NCBI GenBank assembly: GCA_902385515.1
Contig: CABMGC010000064.1
Location: 1 to 20,795, forward strand
Direction of reading: 5' to 3'
DNA length: 20,795 bases
DNA from: an uncultured archaeon
GTDB taxonomy: Archaea; Micrarchaeota; Micrarchaeia; Micrarchaeales; CABMGC01
Shown: positions 20,516-20,795 of the stretch, piece by piece
How positions within the stretch are numbered: position 1 is the first letter of the stretch
How the letters are laid out: each line of letters opens with the position of its first letter
Translations under genes and position numbers: made by a program
The notes under the pieces: generated by a model
Seen by the model: the letters and a program-made list of their open reading frames with translations, nothing else
Database searches by the model: none
What the model was told of the DNA's origin: nothing

Positions 20516-20795
20516 CTCAACGTTGAAGGGCCGGCGCCTGCGGCGCAGGCCGCGCCGAATGCAGAGCCCAAAGCCGCCCCGCCCATCGTGACCGCGGAAG
20601 CTCCAAAGACCGTGAAGATTGACGATTTCAAGAACGCGGACATACGGATAGGCCGGGTGGTGGACGTCAGGGTGCACGAGCAGGCCAAAAAGCCGATGTA
20701 CGTGCTCACTATAGATTTCGGCAAGGACCTCGGGGTTCGGACGATAGTTGCGGGGATAAGGGACCTGTACGGCCAGGAGGAACTGATGGGCAAAA
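20513..20795 (+). CDS. tRNA-binding-domain protein (CsaA/MetRS-beta type), partial
   Basis: 94 codons are visible before the window ends. From about residue 34 the tRNA-binding OB-fold of the CsaA/MetRS C-terminal family starts: VKIDDFKNADIRIGRVVDV, then KKPMYVLTIDFGKDLGVRTIVAGIRDLYGQEELMGK. Before it lies an Ala/Pro/Glu-rich segment of about 30 residues. In archaea a stand-alone domain of this type can serve as MetRS beta subunit or dimeric tRNA binder. The 3' part is missing, so total length is unknown. Confidence 0.85.
   Translation, partial: MLNVEGPAPAAQAAPNAEPKAAPPIVTAEAPKTVKIDDFKNADIRIGRVVDVRVHEQAKKPMYVLTIDFGKDLGVRTIVAGIRDLYGQEELMGK

Noticed and set aside
1..20795. CRISPR array, insertion sequence or prophage
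   Set aside because: No spaced direct repeats, transposase, terminal inverted repeats or phage structural genes were seen.

Overview
The window reads as archaeal and most likely comes from a small-genome DPANN lineage; Micrarchaeota-like is my best guess, by inference. Archaeal markers visible in the sequence are a family-B replicative polymerase, an MCM helicase, RNA polymerase subunits D and N, ribosomal proteins uS2/uS9/uL13/eL18, an archaeal-type methionine aminopeptidase, RNase HII, TATA/BRE-like promoters about 25 bp from short or absent leaders, and tRNA introns at bulge-helix-bulge positions. Two short secreted proteins begin with the pilin-like QSSIEYLMTYG type of signal that is common in DPANN archaea.

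Layout. 1-81 is the tail of an unidentified gene. 82-440 has no protein gene; it holds a probable structured RNA (about 99-260) and a two-hairpin leader in front of a RelB/RelE-like toxin-antitoxin pair (441-953). A tRNA-Arg(TCG) and a lineage-specific gene follow on the minus strand. Next comes a tightly packed plus-strand run: a SecB-fold-like protein, DNA polymerase B, TldD, TldE and methionine aminopeptidase, then a pilin-like protein. The minus strand from 8.7 to 15.2 kb carries a B12-dependent ribonucleotide reductase, RNase HII with a PRC-barrel protein, two uncharacterised small genes and MCM. A SemiSWEET-like gene (plus) converges on a second pilin-like gene (minus). The minus-strand block from 19.3 down to 16.2 kb is the classic archaeal cluster rpoD - tRNA-Leu - eL18 - uL13 - uS9 - rpoN - tRNA-Pro - uS2. 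The right end has an unknown gene converging on the RNA 2',3'-cyclic phosphodiesterase ThpR, and a divergent CsaA/MetRS-beta-like tRNA-binding protein cut by the window edge.

Together the genes cover DNA replication (PolB, MCM, RNase HII, NrdJ), translation and transcription (r-proteins, RpoD/N, tRNAs, MetAP), peptide processing (TldD/E) and cell-surface pilin-like proteins. I saw no CRISPR array, insertion sequence or phage module. The most notable points are the tRNA-Pro gene with a T-loop intron and an unusual A34 anticodon, an MCM gene whose conserved N-terminus extends past any ATG/GTG/TTG, the structured RNA near the left edge, palindromes that contain the stop codons of convergent genes, and an RpoD that lacks the cysteine-bearing domain.
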